NCBI RefSeq assembly: GCF_014805625.2
Contig: NW_023998415.1
Span: 4,914,066 to 4,978,065 of the forward strand
Source of the DNA: Glossina fuscipes
Lineage: Eukaryota; Arthropoda; Insecta; Diptera; Glossinidae
Direction: 5' to 3'
Length of the DNA stretch: 64,000 bases
Shown here: piece after piece, positions 53,153 to 64,000 of the stretch
Layout of the letters: each line of letters opens with the position of its first letter
Numbering within the stretch: the first letter of the stretch is position 1
Position numbers and translations under genes: made by a program
The notes under the pieces: model-generated
The model's input: the letters and a program-made list of their open reading frames with translations, nothing else
Database searches by the model: none
Told to the model about the DNA's origin: nothing

Positions 53153-54770
53153 ATGAATGCTGTTGTAGTTTTGTGCCATTTTTGTGAAATTCATGGTCCC
53201 GCTGCTATATTTTGCACACAAACTCTACGAGATACCAAAATAGATGATTTGTGCTTAACCCGAAGCGAATGCTTCGCTAAAGCGAATGCTGCACAATGTC
53301 CTGCCTGCAATTCATTAGGCTTAATAAATGGTATGTGCAGTAAAGACGTTGATTCTGGAGCGACGTTTTTAAGCACACAACAATCCCCTTTTCCCGAGGT
53401 CGAGACCCTAATTAAGCAGGCGGCAATACGCAGTTTAAGCTGCGAAATCAACTGTAACAAAGACGGGGGCTTTGTTTTTTTTGGGGATACCATTGGAGGC
53501 CATGTACTGAGCCATACATTTCATATGAGTGATATGCAGGTGGAAAATGAACAAATAACTTTAAGAAGTATACTTCTAGAACGGTTTTTATTTGTAGGCT
53601 CGTGGTTTTTATCAGCTGTTCTCAATTATAATTCTAATGAAAGATAAATACTTTCTTCTAAATATTAAACCTTTTTTATCTGAACGTTTGCGTAAAATTT
53701 CTTCGGAAATTCAAAATTGTGCCCAAAGTATACACAAAGAGGAAGAATCCAAAGGGTCATTCAGGCAAAGACGTTTGTCAGGATCTAAATTATCTCAAAC
53801 TCCTAGATCACTGGTGGAATTGACCGGAGAAAAGAATATATATATTATATTACATGCCCACTTCTCTTGGTTGCTATTGTCTGGCTCAAAATTTCTAACA
53901 GAGCATATCACATTTGGAAATTTACCATGGCTACCGCCTCAAACCAGTAGTCATCCCCCACCAGAACGGCTAACGTATAACTTAAACATCTTGCCTATGA
54001 TACAAAAATATGAAAATCTAGAACAGCCCGAAGTGTTCTATTCCTTAAGACATATAAATAAGATTGTTGGGCGCAGGGAGTTTCCAGCATTGTGTTATTG
54101 CGCGTTAATTGGAATTAAGGTCAGTCTATTAATTACTGATTTATCCACTACTAAAATTCCTTACTGTCATAGATTATTGTACGCGGTGATCCCGTTAAAA
54201 CTTTTCCCTTTATGATGTGCCTGAAGAAGCTGTTACCAGAAGCCATGCATAATCTAATCAGAGTTGATGCCCAACATCAGCATTCTATAGACGCAGGATA
54301 TAAAATTATCTCCATAGCCGACGAGATTGCTGCGCCCATGCCAAATTCCACTGCATATCGTATAGATTTCTTAGATGAGCCAATAAAAACTAATCAAGTG
54401 TGCATCAAATGGCTTGGCTCCATACCAGCAAAATGTAAGCAGCTATATCAACTTTCATAAGTTTCGGCTTAATTAGGTTTCCTTCATTTAGGGCCGGATT
54501 TACTTGTTAAATTAGTGAAAGCTGTCGAAGAAACCAGTTTCACAGAACTGGTACTAAACAGACGTACAAAAGCTCTAGTAGAAGAGTGGAAAAAGTAGAA
54601 ATTTTTGGTATCCCTCTACCGTACTTCTAATCAAATAATTTCTTTACAGTAAAGTGATTTGTCTCAGCCACGCAAAAAATACTAACGCTCAAGTCAAACT
54701 GAAGAAAGTGCTGGGTGTGCAAATCCAAGATCACGCGCTTATAAACTACTGGAGTATTTACTTAAAATAG
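53153..54770 (+). CDS. FLCN: Folliculin (FLCN/BHD), 5 exons
   Basis: Folliculin, a Longin/DENN protein that with FNIP acts as a GAP for RagC/D at the lysosome and so couples amino-acid supply to TORC1 and MITF/TFE signalling. Exons are 53153-53539, 53598-54119, 54173-54434, 54492-54594 and 54650-54770, with GT/AG borders, summing to 1,395 nt and 464 residues. The start MNAVVVLCHFCEIHGPA is diagnostic; an upstream in-frame TTG is not needed. GGFVFFGDTIGG in the Longin part is followed, across a 58-base intron, by ARGF, which I take as the presumed catalytic arginine finger (human Arg164, here Arg131). The DENN part includes VFYSLRHINKIVG, and EEWKNKV follows near the end. Without the first splice the frame stops at 53,647. 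The last two introns are likewise required to reach the conserved EEWxNKV. The protein is somewhat shorter than human (579), mainly in the linker region. Stop is 151 bases from that of RpL18. Confidence 0.95.
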
Positions 54771-54844
54771 AACTTGTATAAATCATATGCGAAATATAGT
54801 CGATTCTTCAGTAGAACACAATCTAACAACGTTTTTTAATAGTT

Positions 54845-54850
54845 TTTATT
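54845..54850 (-). promoter_or_regulatory. Polyadenylation signal of RpL18
   Basis: AATAAA on the minus strand, 72 bases beyond the RpL18 stop. It lies between the convergent RpL18 and folliculin genes, whose 3-prime ends may overlap. Confidence 0.6.
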
Positions 54851-54921
54851 ATTTTGGATAGTAAACCTTCCTTGCTATTTTAAAAACTCAGAAAGTTATG
54901 GGAACACTAAGCTAAAAACAC

Positions 54922-55717
54922 TTATTTTTTGTAACCGCAGCTAGAACGGCGACCGCGAGCACGTTCAAATTTACGTCCTTTAGAGCGTACATAAGGACGT
55001 GTATGAGAATGCGGTACACCGGGCGCTTTACCAAAGTGTTTACATGCTGTACGAGCCGTACGTCTACCTTGCAGTAAGAGGCAATTCTTGCCGGTTGGGG
55101 ATTTAAGTGCTAACTGATCAAAAGTGATTACTTGACCCCCAGCCTTTAAAATACGTTCGCGAGCAGTTTGCGTAACATGCAAGGCACACAATGTCATTTT
55201 TGGTACTTTCAGTATACGCGCGTCATCAGTTACTGTGCCAACAACGACTACAGTTGATTGGGGCTGCTTGGCCACTTTAAAGAAACGGGCCACACGCTGT
55301 AGAGACATGGGTGGCCGATTAGTTCTGCTCATGAATAATCGTTTCAATACAATGCGATTAAACTTTTTGTTGGTTCGACGCTGAAGAAAACGGTACAGCT
55401 GTGAAAACAAAAAGTTTACTACATATCTTCTAAAAACAAATTTCATTGCGTTGCGCACTTTCAATACTCACCTTCACCAACAAACGTAAGTAAACATCCT
55501 GGGATTTCGGTTCTGTTCTTCGAACCTTGCGATCGTATTTGTGGCAAATATCAATACCCTACAATAATTAAAACAAAAACACAAAAGTTGTATTTAACCA
55601 TCTCCAACACATAATTCACTTCAACTTTTTTCCATTAAGATTATAGCTGCGCTCATAACATTTATGATGATTCAAATTCATTCAAAGTCATAAATTTTAC
55701 TCGGGCAATCTTACCAT
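54922..55717 (-). CDS. RpL18: 60S ribosomal protein L18 (eL18), 3 coding exons
   Basis: Component of the large ribosomal subunit. Exons are 55717-55715 (the ATG alone), 55558-55472 and 55398-54922. The joined frame is 567 nt, giving 188 residues, the usual metazoan eL18 length. The sequence starts [20 protein letters not shown] and ends [10 protein letters not shown], both typical. An apparent longer frame into intron 2 (from 55,464) is not coding: the acceptor TTTTCACAG at 55,399 joins VK to LYRFLQRRT. The initiator codon is cut off from the rest of the protein by an intron beginning GTAAG directly after ATG. A pyrimidine-rich 5-prime TOP-like tract lies just upstream. Confidence 0.97.
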
Positions 55718-55726
55718 TTCGCGACC

Positions 55727-55741
55727 GGAAAAGAAAGAAAG
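55727..55741 (-). promoter_or_regulatory. 5-prime TOP-like initiator of RpL18
   Basis: On the minus strand the sequence CTTTCTTTCTTTTCC ends nine bases before the ATG at 55,717. Ribosomal protein mRNAs typically start at a C followed by such a pyrimidine tract, which makes translation TOR-responsive. The predicted leader would be only about 24 bases. The position of the cap site is inferred. Confidence 0.65.
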
Positions 55742-57463
55742 TTTTTAGTAACAATGTCAATCCGACAGATGAACGCCGATTTGGTAATCCGAAGTTGGTT
55801 GTAGTTTGTTCAATAAATTCATGCAGACATTATGTAGCGTTGCTATCATATCAATGTACGCGAAGTAGTCAAAACTAGTATTTCACAAAAATGTGAAAAA
55901 ATATTTTATATTAAAACGTTCCACTAAATAAAAAAGCTAGGTTGCCAAATAGAATGGAAAGAATGTGATTATGAAAATGTATGAACAACGTTACACATCT
56001 TGTTGAAGTTAGTTTAAATCGGTAATTGAAATTGAGCATATGACTATAATTTATTTCTATATATAGATTAAACATATATTAAAAAAAAATCTCACAACCT
56101 GTAAACATATTCCTCGTGTATATACAATTTTATATTATACATTAAGTATAACTCTCTTTTCAATTATTTTTACCAAAGTTTTTCTAGTTGATGGATAGCA
56201 CGTACTAATAAACATATCCCTTGTCTATAACCTACACAGTTTATCTACGCAGAATTAAAAATTATTTTTATCAAGGTTGCGACCAGACATTTTCAAACAT
56301 ATTCATAACTCATGGTAACTGGTAATGTCAAATATAGTCGGAAGACTTCGTCTAATAGCACTTAAAATTGAACAACTTTTCGTACGTACACAAAAATTTA
56401 TATGAAATATTGCTTTATGGGCCTCTTTTAAGTATCTGTCGTTTGACTTAAATAAGATGACCAACATAATTTATATCGACATTAAAATATTTGGATCATT
56501 ACATTCGTTAAAATGTTGTTCAAGTTTGGACTTGCTGTTAGATCACTCGCTAGTTTCGTTTTACAATCTGTCCTCGCAGATGGCACTAGAATAGGGTTTA
56601 GCGGATCAACCTGCTATTTAATCAAGAGCACTTTGGATCAAAACTGCTGATTAAATCTTTTTAACAGTTCAACAAACAAATGCAAAGCAGATAGTATGAG
56701 CCTATTATATCGTTTTGTTCCAGCTTGTTATTTTCACGTAAGAAAATCATTACCAAGCTAAATTATGCAGCGTTGTAATTTTATGAATTAGAAATAGAAG
56801 AAAGAATCACCAAACGTGTAATTTATATGGTGGAGGATTTTTTCCGTTCTGCTTAATTTATAAGCAAAAGTGAGCAGCGTTCCAAACGAACTGCTGTGGT
56901 TTAAAATTAATCAATTAAAACACAAACTTAAAATTAAAAACGGATTATACCCGATGATAATGCCATTAAAAGAACTTCCTGTTACGATGGTTCATATGTG
57001 TTGAAACTAGCACCCTGCAACAAATGTTTTGGGGAGAAAAGAACAAAAACAATCAAGCGGTCGATAAATAAATATTGAACACGTACTTTTCTTATGAAAA
57101 ATACACCTCATTCTGCATATAACCACATATGTGCGAAAAAGGCTTAGAGTTTGTCGTTTTGAGAGTATACTAAGTCAAATATTATATTTCACCTTGTATG
57201 GTTGATTTAACAACTCGGTTTGTACAATATCAATACCTTTGATACATTTCGTGATATATAGAACTTGCTAGCTCTGTTTGAATCGAAAGAGGCATTTTTA
57301 ACAAGGTATGTTTATTTATTCTCTCTTATATTCATACATAAGTTTTTATATATCTGATTTTAAACCAAACATTTTCAATCTTTCATATTCAAGTCCCGAC
57401 TCGATACTAATATTTCTTTTTCTTCACTATTTTCATAAATAAAACCATGCCTGCAACAAGATT
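55742..57463. other. Region between RpL18 promoter and Use1 3-prime end
   Basis: About 1.7 kb without a supported gene. CTATTTGGCAACCT (minus) lies at 55,939-55,952, about 220 bases upstream of RpL18. A possible Use1 polyadenylation hexamer is at 57,311. No transposon is recognised. Confidence 0.5.
57311..57316 (-). promoter_or_regulatory. Possible polyadenylation signal of Use1
   Basis: AATAAA on the minus strand, 148 bases downstream of the Use1 stop; another overlapping hexamer follows in the same AT-rich run. Confidence 0.4.
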
Positions 57464-58244
57464 TCACAAAGATATTAGTTTCTTCCTTTGGAAATTTATG
57501 AAATTTTTACCTATGAATGTTACTATAACAAATGTTATCATCATCCACATCCAACACTTCCAAGCGTTACGAGAATGATCCTCCAGTTTCTCCGTTTCTT
57601 TATTCAAAGCTCCTATGTTACGATCTGCCATACCAGAGGAATGTGAAACCATTTCAGTATCTTTCTTGATAATTTGATTGGCAGTTACTGTTTGCTGCTT
57701 AAGATTTCTCGTTAAAGACAACATATGCTCTGTGATTTTTTTTTGATTCTCACGCATATATTTGACGGCTTCGCTTTGTTCACCGCTATCGTTCTGCAAA
57801 GGTTTACGTTTACGTACGCTTTCTTCCAACAATTCTCTACGCTCTTCAGCATATTGTTTCGTAGCCTGCAACTGACGTATTTCTCTTAAAGCGTCATCCC
57901 CCGATTCTGCAGCTGCTCCTCTTTGTCGAACAGCATGTAAATTGTTAGCTTGAGGTGAACTTTCTATATAATTAATTTTCGCCTTTAAATTGTCTAATCT
58001 TCGGTTATAAATTGGGACTTTCTCATTTCTAGAACAATTGGAAAAGAAATTTACACATATGCATATTTATAATTTTTTTAAACCCCAGTACATTTATTTA
58101 CTCATCCATGTCGCTAAGTTCCTGTATCATTATATCCAAAGATTTTATGAACTTTCGTAACCGCCAATAATTGCTTTTGTCAGCAGCCAATTCCTCACAA
58201 TCATTTAACAAAGTTCGTATATTTACGTTCAACTTTGCGGCCAT
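57464..58244 (-). CDS. Use1: Vesicle transport protein Use1 (SNARE), 2 exons
   Basis: Tail-anchored Qc-type SNARE of the ER, acting in Golgi-to-ER retrograde fusion with Sec22, Sec20 and syntaxin 18. Exons are 58244-58102 and 58028-57464, with GT/AG borders, giving 708 nt and 235 residues. The N-terminal helical part (MAAKLNVNIRTLLNDCEELA) is followed by a charged linker. A SNARE coiled coil of about 55 residues begins near KYMRENQKKITEHML. A hydrophobic tail anchor (WMWMMITFVIVTFIGKNFI) sits close to the C-terminus, as expected. The gene is orphaned on its strand, with RpL18 about 1.7 kb downstream. An alternative first exon cannot be excluded. Confidence 0.92.
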
Positions 58245-59574
58245 TTTTGGTTTTTTATATTCTCATATTTCACATTCATCATAAAACATACACCACGTCA
58301 CATAACTTCTTTTGACTTCTTGTAAATAAAAGTCTGCTTCTTCTTTGCCGTTATTATCAACCGTAGAATGATATCGTATTCAAGCGGTGTATTCCTAAAT
58401 CCCATAAATATTATAAATCCCTATAAATGGTGTGTTTTGTGAGGACTTGTAACATACACATAAAGATCTCCGCCATTTTTTATTAAAAAATTTTTCATCG
58501 ATTACGACAAATGTTTCTTGCTATTTGAAGAAAATATAAACCGTTTATCTGCGAATAAAAACTGACAACAATTGAAAATAAAAATTAATGAAAATAATAG
58601 CTTAAAGTTTATTATTGTGTTGTGGCTTAATTTCGCTTTTTATGATTTGAAATGTTCTTAAGGATTTGGTGAGTAATGATTGCTTAGAAATCGAAATCTG
58701 TCTCAACATATACATACAAAAAGCGTTGCGTGTCGCGTTCATCAGCAATGTGTATTTGAGGATTTTATTGATTTTTCATTGAAAATGAGGAAAAGATTCA
58801 AAATGCAAGTGTTATTTTATACATTCAAAGACGATTTGTAATTTATTAGATATTATATTTATTATTTCAAATATATTTGGCTTAAAAACACCAAGCGTTA
58901 TGTTTAAAATTTTAAAGAGCACAACACAACAACAATTAATGAAACAAACTGCCTAATTTTCGGTACCATTTTGTTAAATAAAAAAAAGATACTCTTAAAT
59001 TTGACTAACCCGATCGCACACTAAAAGGCTTAACGATATATGGTTCTATGTGCGCTAAGTATTTGTAAACATTAAATAAGAAATGCTTGGTTTTACAATA
59101 CATGAATTTTTGCAAGGTCGCATTTTTAGTTGTTAGAACGGATTTGCAAGTTAATCGAAAATTCAACAAGTTGTATTGAATTAGTTACATTTTATAAAGT
59201 AAGCAGAAAAAGTGCTAAAATATTTTTTCATTTGTCACAACTTAGTCCCGTTAATGTTTGTTAAACGTTTTTGATAGGCATCGTTTATTTGAAATTTTAA
59301 TACGCATGGCTATAACATATATATGGTCTACTGAACTGTGAAAGATTATTTTCCATTAATATTAGATGTGTTCTACTACATGTCCTTGTGATAAAAATGC
59401 TGGTCACTTCTTCTACGCATATATTGAATTCAGCATGCCATTAAATACAAACCAACCGGCAAAAATATATACCTTAATATGGAAAGATTCTGTTGTCTAG
59501 TTGAAGAGAAGTGAGTACGAAATTTTTACTTTGAAAGCATTAACGAAAAAATATGAAAGCAAAAAGTTTAACGT
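58245..59574. other. Upstream region of Use1
   Basis: No supported gene. It should contain the Use1 promoter; no GGCAACA-type motif is seen there. Confidence 0.4.
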
Positions 59575-59942
59575 GTAAAACCACTATAGTGGGCCATGGC
59601 CCACCATTAAGTATCCTACACCACTTCACTTAAAACAATTGGTCATATATATGTAACGACTTTTCAAGATAAGGTTAATATGGGGAGTGATTGTAAATGT
59701 GATCCGACCAATCGAACCTTTCATTTTAAATAACGTTCGCTCTTAATGGTGTACCAAATTTCATCGCAATATCTTAAAAATTGCGACTTGTGGGTGACGG
59801 ACAGACAAGCTTATAATTACGTTCTTAATTGATCGGTATATATATCGGTGCACCTATTTTAAGTCCTCCTGTGTGTGCCATGCATCCGCACAAACTTAAT
59901 GTACATTTTTGCCGTGCTGAATGTGGTGTAGGGTATAAAAAG
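59575..59942 (-). mobile_element. DINE-1-like element, short internally deleted form
   Basis: Both borders are present: TAGTGGGCCATGGCCCACCA (a perfect GTGGGCCATGGCCCAC palindrome in place of the usual hairpin) then AGTATCCTACACCACTTC; and at the right GGTGTAGGGTATAAAAAG. A GACGGACAGACAAGC block lies at 59,796. Confidence 0.7.
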
Positions 59943-61357
59943 TATAAGTAACAAAGTAATAAGCTTAGAAAAACTTGTTGATTTCTTATATTTCATAACG
60001 TTAAATGCACTGGGCAAAATGCACTTATGATTCTGAATTTTGTTAAATATAATAAGAGGAGTATAATGAATTGCAAGCACGGTTTTTTCAGATTTACATG
60101 CACAAAGAAAAGAAAAAGGAAATTGTATTCGCCTTCGGGCGGACACTGGATATTACTGCTGCAGAAAATATTTAAAAATCGACACGTCTTCTTATTAATT
60201 GTGAACTTGTTAGTCGGCTGGTCGTGGCTCTGGACTTCACGGGATTTGTAGAGACCTGTTAAGTAGATCATCAGTGGGCAAATTACGTTCTTTTTCAAAA
60301 CTGAAATATGGACTTGATTTGGAAATGCTTCATCAAATTCATCTCAATTTTTCCGGTTAAAAGTTTCTAACAGGAGGAGTACATCATTAGATAGATTCTA
60401 AAATTTCACGCCGATATAAAATATATATAAATTGCGAGAGAGAGAGAGAGAAGTGGGCAATGATTGCTGGAGATGCAATACCCTTAAGTAGTAGGAATCA
60501 AAGTTGTCAAAGTCGCTACGAACACAATACATTGTAACATATTCGCATGTACTACCTACCGTCTTCCGTATGTAAACAGTTAACCCTTCATTTGTATTGC
60601 TTGTTTTTTTTTAATATTACATTTGGAATTGTTCGTATTTCAATGTGGCGCTCGTTGCGATAATCTACTCATTTATTTAATTTCTTTTTTATGTTATTTT
60701 ATTTGTGTTGTGCAAGGAATACATGTCGGTTTTTGATGCCTTAGGTTTGCAATAGGAAAAAATAAAGTACATTGGTACGGAAAAACGTAGAAAATTGCGA
60801 AGAAGAACAGATCCATTACGCTTTGCTAAATTTTGGAATGTATTCACAACTACAATGTATATGCCAAAGACGAAGGGACATGGAAACCAATTCGGTACTG
60901 AATGTCAACTAAGAAGATCTTTACCTTACGGTATATCTAATATGCGCACGGCATATACATTAACATGTCTCAGGACTTCTATGACCGGTGATTCGCGGAT
61001 CCTTTATTGAAGGAAAGCAGTACCTAATGTAAAGTAGGACCCATATAACATATTTAATTCTAAGCCCTGTTGTCAAACTCATTCAATCGTTTTCAGCAAG
61101 GTTTATACCTTGCTCGCAAAAGGCTAAAAAATAAATGTATTTTCGCATAAATTTTTATTATCTGCAACATGATCTCTACATGAATCGAGCTTTGATTGTT
61201 ATGGGCGGCACATATGATTTTCAATAAAGTCAAGTTTCTGTTAAGGTGAGATAATATGTTCCATCTTGTTAAAAAAAGAGTTGTTGAACGACGTCTGTCC
61301 GATGTTAACAAATATCTAATAGTAAATAATTGCAATAATCATTCTCTGATTTTATTA
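59943..61357. other. Unassigned region with a GA microsatellite
   Basis: (GA)n at 60,436-60,452. The small ORFs have no recognisable domain. Confidence 0.4.
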
Positions 61358-61705
61358 TATACCATGCAACACCTATGGTAAAAGGGTATAATAAGTTTAT
61401 GCGAACGTATGCAATACTCAGAAGGGCCTTGCTTATTATACAGATCGATTTAGAATTATTTGCAGAATCATTTTTTAATTCGATCTAAACTTGTCTGTCC
61501 GTCTTGTTTTCTTGGACTTAACTTGCAAGCCGCATTTTTTGAAATATTTTCATGAAATTTGATGCACTGACAGGTTTTGGCCCAATGAATCAATGGTATT
61601 GAAAATAGTTCGGATCGGACAAATTTCTCTACCACTTCCCACTTATACGAATAACCGTAGAGTGGTGTACGGTATTTAATGATGTGCTGCGTACCACTAT
61701 TAAGT
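61358..61705 (+). mobile_element. DINE-1-like element, subfamily A, internally deleted
   Basis: Begins TTATATACCATGCAACACCT, has GCGAACGTATGCAATACTCA, a short GTCTGTCCGTCTTG block and AATAGTTCGGATCGGACAAA, and ends GGTGTACGGTATTTAATG. The hairpin is degraded. Confidence 0.65.
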
Positions 61706-62414
61706 TTTTACAAAACATATTTCTCAACTTAGATAAAATTCTTTCTTATTCTCTCTCAAGCGACAATAGCAATGTTGAAATTTAGGAAACTGGATTTGGA
61801 AACACAATATTGAATATTATCAAGATGTAGAAATTAAAAAAGTTGACCAGTAATTACTAAAAAGTGAAAAAAATATTTTGATTTATTTAATTTTTTTGAT
61901 TTTAACTCTTAATATGCATAGCGATGTAAATATACGTCGTGTGTTCGTTTAAAATCTCATATCTCCTCCTTATAAAGGAAACTTTGCATAGTGTTTTTTT
62001 TTAACCGTTAAATGCATATTGTTGTCAATTTTATCGTATTTTTAATATTGTTTATTTTAACGTTTTTAATCAAATTAATTTTAAAATTAAGTGGAACTGG
62101 AATGTAAACAATTGGCAACAATATGGCAATTAAGGGCTAAACATTTTTCATACGTATTACTGCTTCAATACCACAAACATCAACATCGATTAGCAATTCG
62201 GTCCTGTATTGTCGATATCATAATTTGTAATTTGAAAAATTTGTGACAGATTTGATATCGCCGCATATTATATCGATGCGTGATTGTGATATTGCCTTCT
62301 ACATTTGAGTACCTTTTGTCCTGTCCATGAACTTCTGATAAGTTTATCATTCGCTGCTAAAACGTAAGTGTTCTTATTGAGATTTTTAGTTGGTATGCCA
62401 ATAAATTTCCGGGG
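61706..62414. other. Unassigned AT-rich region
   Basis: No gene recognised; no clear continuation of the mariner relic beyond the microsatellite. Confidence 0.35.
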
Positions 62415-62465
62415 TTTTTTTTTTTTTTTTTTTTTTTTTTTGAGAGAGAGAGAGAGAGAGAGAGA
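62415..62465. repeat. T27 tract joined to a (GA)12 microsatellite
   Basis: 27 T residues at 62,415-62,441 run straight into (GA)12. It lies where the 3-prime half of mariner relic 5 would be expected. Confidence 0.9.
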
Positions 62466-62599
62466 AAATCGCAAGCAGCCAGCCTTGCCGCATAAAGCGA
62501 GGAAAGTAGCAGGTCCAAATTCACGGACCCTCTACATGTTGCAATGTCACGCATTCCTATCTCGCATAGTATTGGCCTATTGTGCATGGTGCATGCTTT

Positions 62600-63115
62600 A
62601 AATTGATCACTTGTTGTTGTTACCAAGCGCTCATAGTACAAGATCCCTTTCTAATCCCAGCAAACGCAAAGCAACGTATACTTCCCGAAGTGATTTGGCC
62701 GTGTCGTCGGCGTAGATGCTTGCTTTTTTTTGCAAAGGCAAAATTTTGAAAGTGATTCTCTGATTTCTCATGTGCCTCTCAGTCAACTCATGGCGTCATG
62801 GCATGTTTGCAAATACATTGGCGAATCATCATTGATGTTTTTGAGAGTTGTATTTGTGTTTCTGCATCCTCGTTATTCAGCAATAGAACTTATAGATCGA
62901 CGTCGTCCTTAATTGTTTTTGGTCTTCCGGAGTGTTCCTTATCCTCAGTATCGAAATCATCGCTCTTGAAGCGTCGTTTTAAACACTGAACTTACATCTT
63001 TATAGGCAGTAACTTCCAGCTGTATGTTCGCCCTAGGCCTCCTTAAGCGAAAAGAAGCAAGACTTTCCGCAAACGCTAATTATTTGGCACCAAAAATTCC
63101 ACATTTTCGTTTTTG
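62600..63115 (-). pseudogene. Mariner transposase relic 5 (mauritiana/Mos1-like)
   Basis: Minus-strand reading from about 63,107: EFLVPNN (family FVPNKE), then, after frameshifts, RFKSDDFDTEDKEHSGRPK near 62,960, which is a strong match to the mauritiana-type mariner motif FKSGDFDTEDKEHxGRPKK; then a decayed second HTH; then PNHFGKYTLLCVCWD near 62,690, followed by a stop and KGILYYERL near 62,640 (family PNxHGKKVLLCxWWDQKGVVYYELL). The Asp after CW is retained. Stops and shifts make it non-functional. The C-terminal half is lost. Confidence 0.78.
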
Positions 63116-64000
63116 GAGAGACTACTTTTGTGTTGCCATATTTGTTGACGTGACGGCTAATTATTGTTGTCAGTTGTCCAAGCTATAAAATAACATAACT
63201 TCGGACCAGTTTGTCCATTATATGCGCTATTATCGCCGCATATTATATCCGAACGCCGAAAATCTATTAATATCGGGCTGGCTGGACGTGCTGGGAGTTC
63301 GACCAAAGCTTCAACGTTGCTTGCCTAATACTTATTGCTTAAAAAGCAATAAATAACTAGCCATTAGACAGACGCATTGCTTGATAAGAACTAGCCGGCA
63401 TTTAGATTATACTTTTTGTACTGATTATATCTCGAGAAACTCGAAATTAGAACGATGCATAACTGATCTTGTACAAAGGTGGAAATATACCAATGTGTTG
63501 GGTCGATAGTTGCAGACAGCTTAAAAGGGAAGTCGTTGATGTTCTCGTTATGGTCTCCTCTTGTTTGGTAGCCGTTACAATGTGTCGCTTCAGCCGGTCT
63601 ACTTAGGTTATTTCAAAGCTGTCTTATACATGATATGACTGCATAAGCAATGACATTGTGTTGTCACTTTATAAAAGAGACCGCTACACTGAAAAGATTA
63701 TAGAAAGAATACAGATTACTGCGTTGTAAAAATATTCATTTACTTCAAATTCCAAAAAAGAATTTATGTATTAAAGCGGTTGCGTTAATCGATTGCGAAT
63801 AAACTACAAGAAGCCAGCCTAAGAAGTGACATCAAAAGTGATCACAAAATAAGCGTATAATAAATGTATCGGAAGTGCGTCTTAATATAAGCTTTATTGT
63901 TCGATTTTTTCATATCAAGTTTTTTTAATATATTTATTTATTTACTATTTTCAGGTTAGCGCTATTTGTGCATTTAATAATCGTGTGCGTATATTTTAAA
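63116..64000. other. Unassigned region at the window end
   Basis: No gene recognised. Confidence 0.35.

Noticed and set aside
53144..53647. ORF for folliculin extended through 53,647
   Set aside because: After 53,539 the reading loses family similarity. Splicing 53,540-53,597 restores ARGF and the conserved continuation.
55400..55464. RpL18 start at 55,464
   Set aside because: These residues are the translated intron 2; the acceptor before LYRFLQRR and the upstream exon [12 protein letters not shown] give the full-length protein.
60027..60251. Basic ORF with hydrophobic C-terminus
   Set aside because: No family signature; overlapping antisense ORFs of similar length.

Overview
The window is nuclear DNA of a higher fly. 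It is AT-rich, with short spliced introns, and its seven recognisable protein-coding genes all have close dipteran counterparts. Its decayed repeats closely resemble Drosophila DINE-1/INE-1 (Helitron-derived) elements: a run of GTCC/GTCT units, a start of the type TATACCC, and a hairpin followed by TTCTTACTTGTTT. A calyptrate fly (tsetse, stable fly, house fly or blow fly type) is my best guess. The species cannot be fixed from sequence alone.

Layout. Bases 1 to about 36,500 hold no intact gene that I can support. This stretch is a mosaic of DINE-1-like copies in several subfamilies and both orientations, relics of mariner transposases, a hAT-like terminus, microsatellites and unassigned AT-rich DNA. 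It could be intergenic or part of a very long intron. Bases 36,563 to 58,244 form a gene cluster: an EDRF1-like TPR protein (-), a ZAD/C2H2 zinc-finger protein (+), splicing factor SF3b6/p14 (-), the Polycomb-group RING protein l(3)73Ah/PCGF3 (+), folliculin (+), ribosomal protein eL18 (-) and the SNARE Use1 (-). For the six spliced genes I rebuilt the exons by eye. Each joined reading frame closes, and the lengths I could compare (EDRF1, l(3)73Ah, eL18) match the family as I remember it. Bases 58,300 to 64,000 return to repeats, including a mauritiana-like mariner relic at the right end.

The genes are mostly housekeeping and functionally unrelated, as usual for a fly chromosome arm: pre-mRNA splicing, ribosome, ER SNARE, nutrient signalling, chromatin and transcription. 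From memory, several Drosophila counterparts lie on arm 3L, which would suggest Muller element D; this is not certain.

The hunt produced no new gene system. The most informative signals are five mariner relics that look like different lineages, a shared mariner 3-prime end inside a DINE-1 copy, DINE-1 subfamilies whose terminal hairpins differ in sequence but keep their pairing, a recurrent GGCAACA-type motif upstream of five of the seven genes, and a 58-base folliculin intron immediately before the presumed arginine finger.
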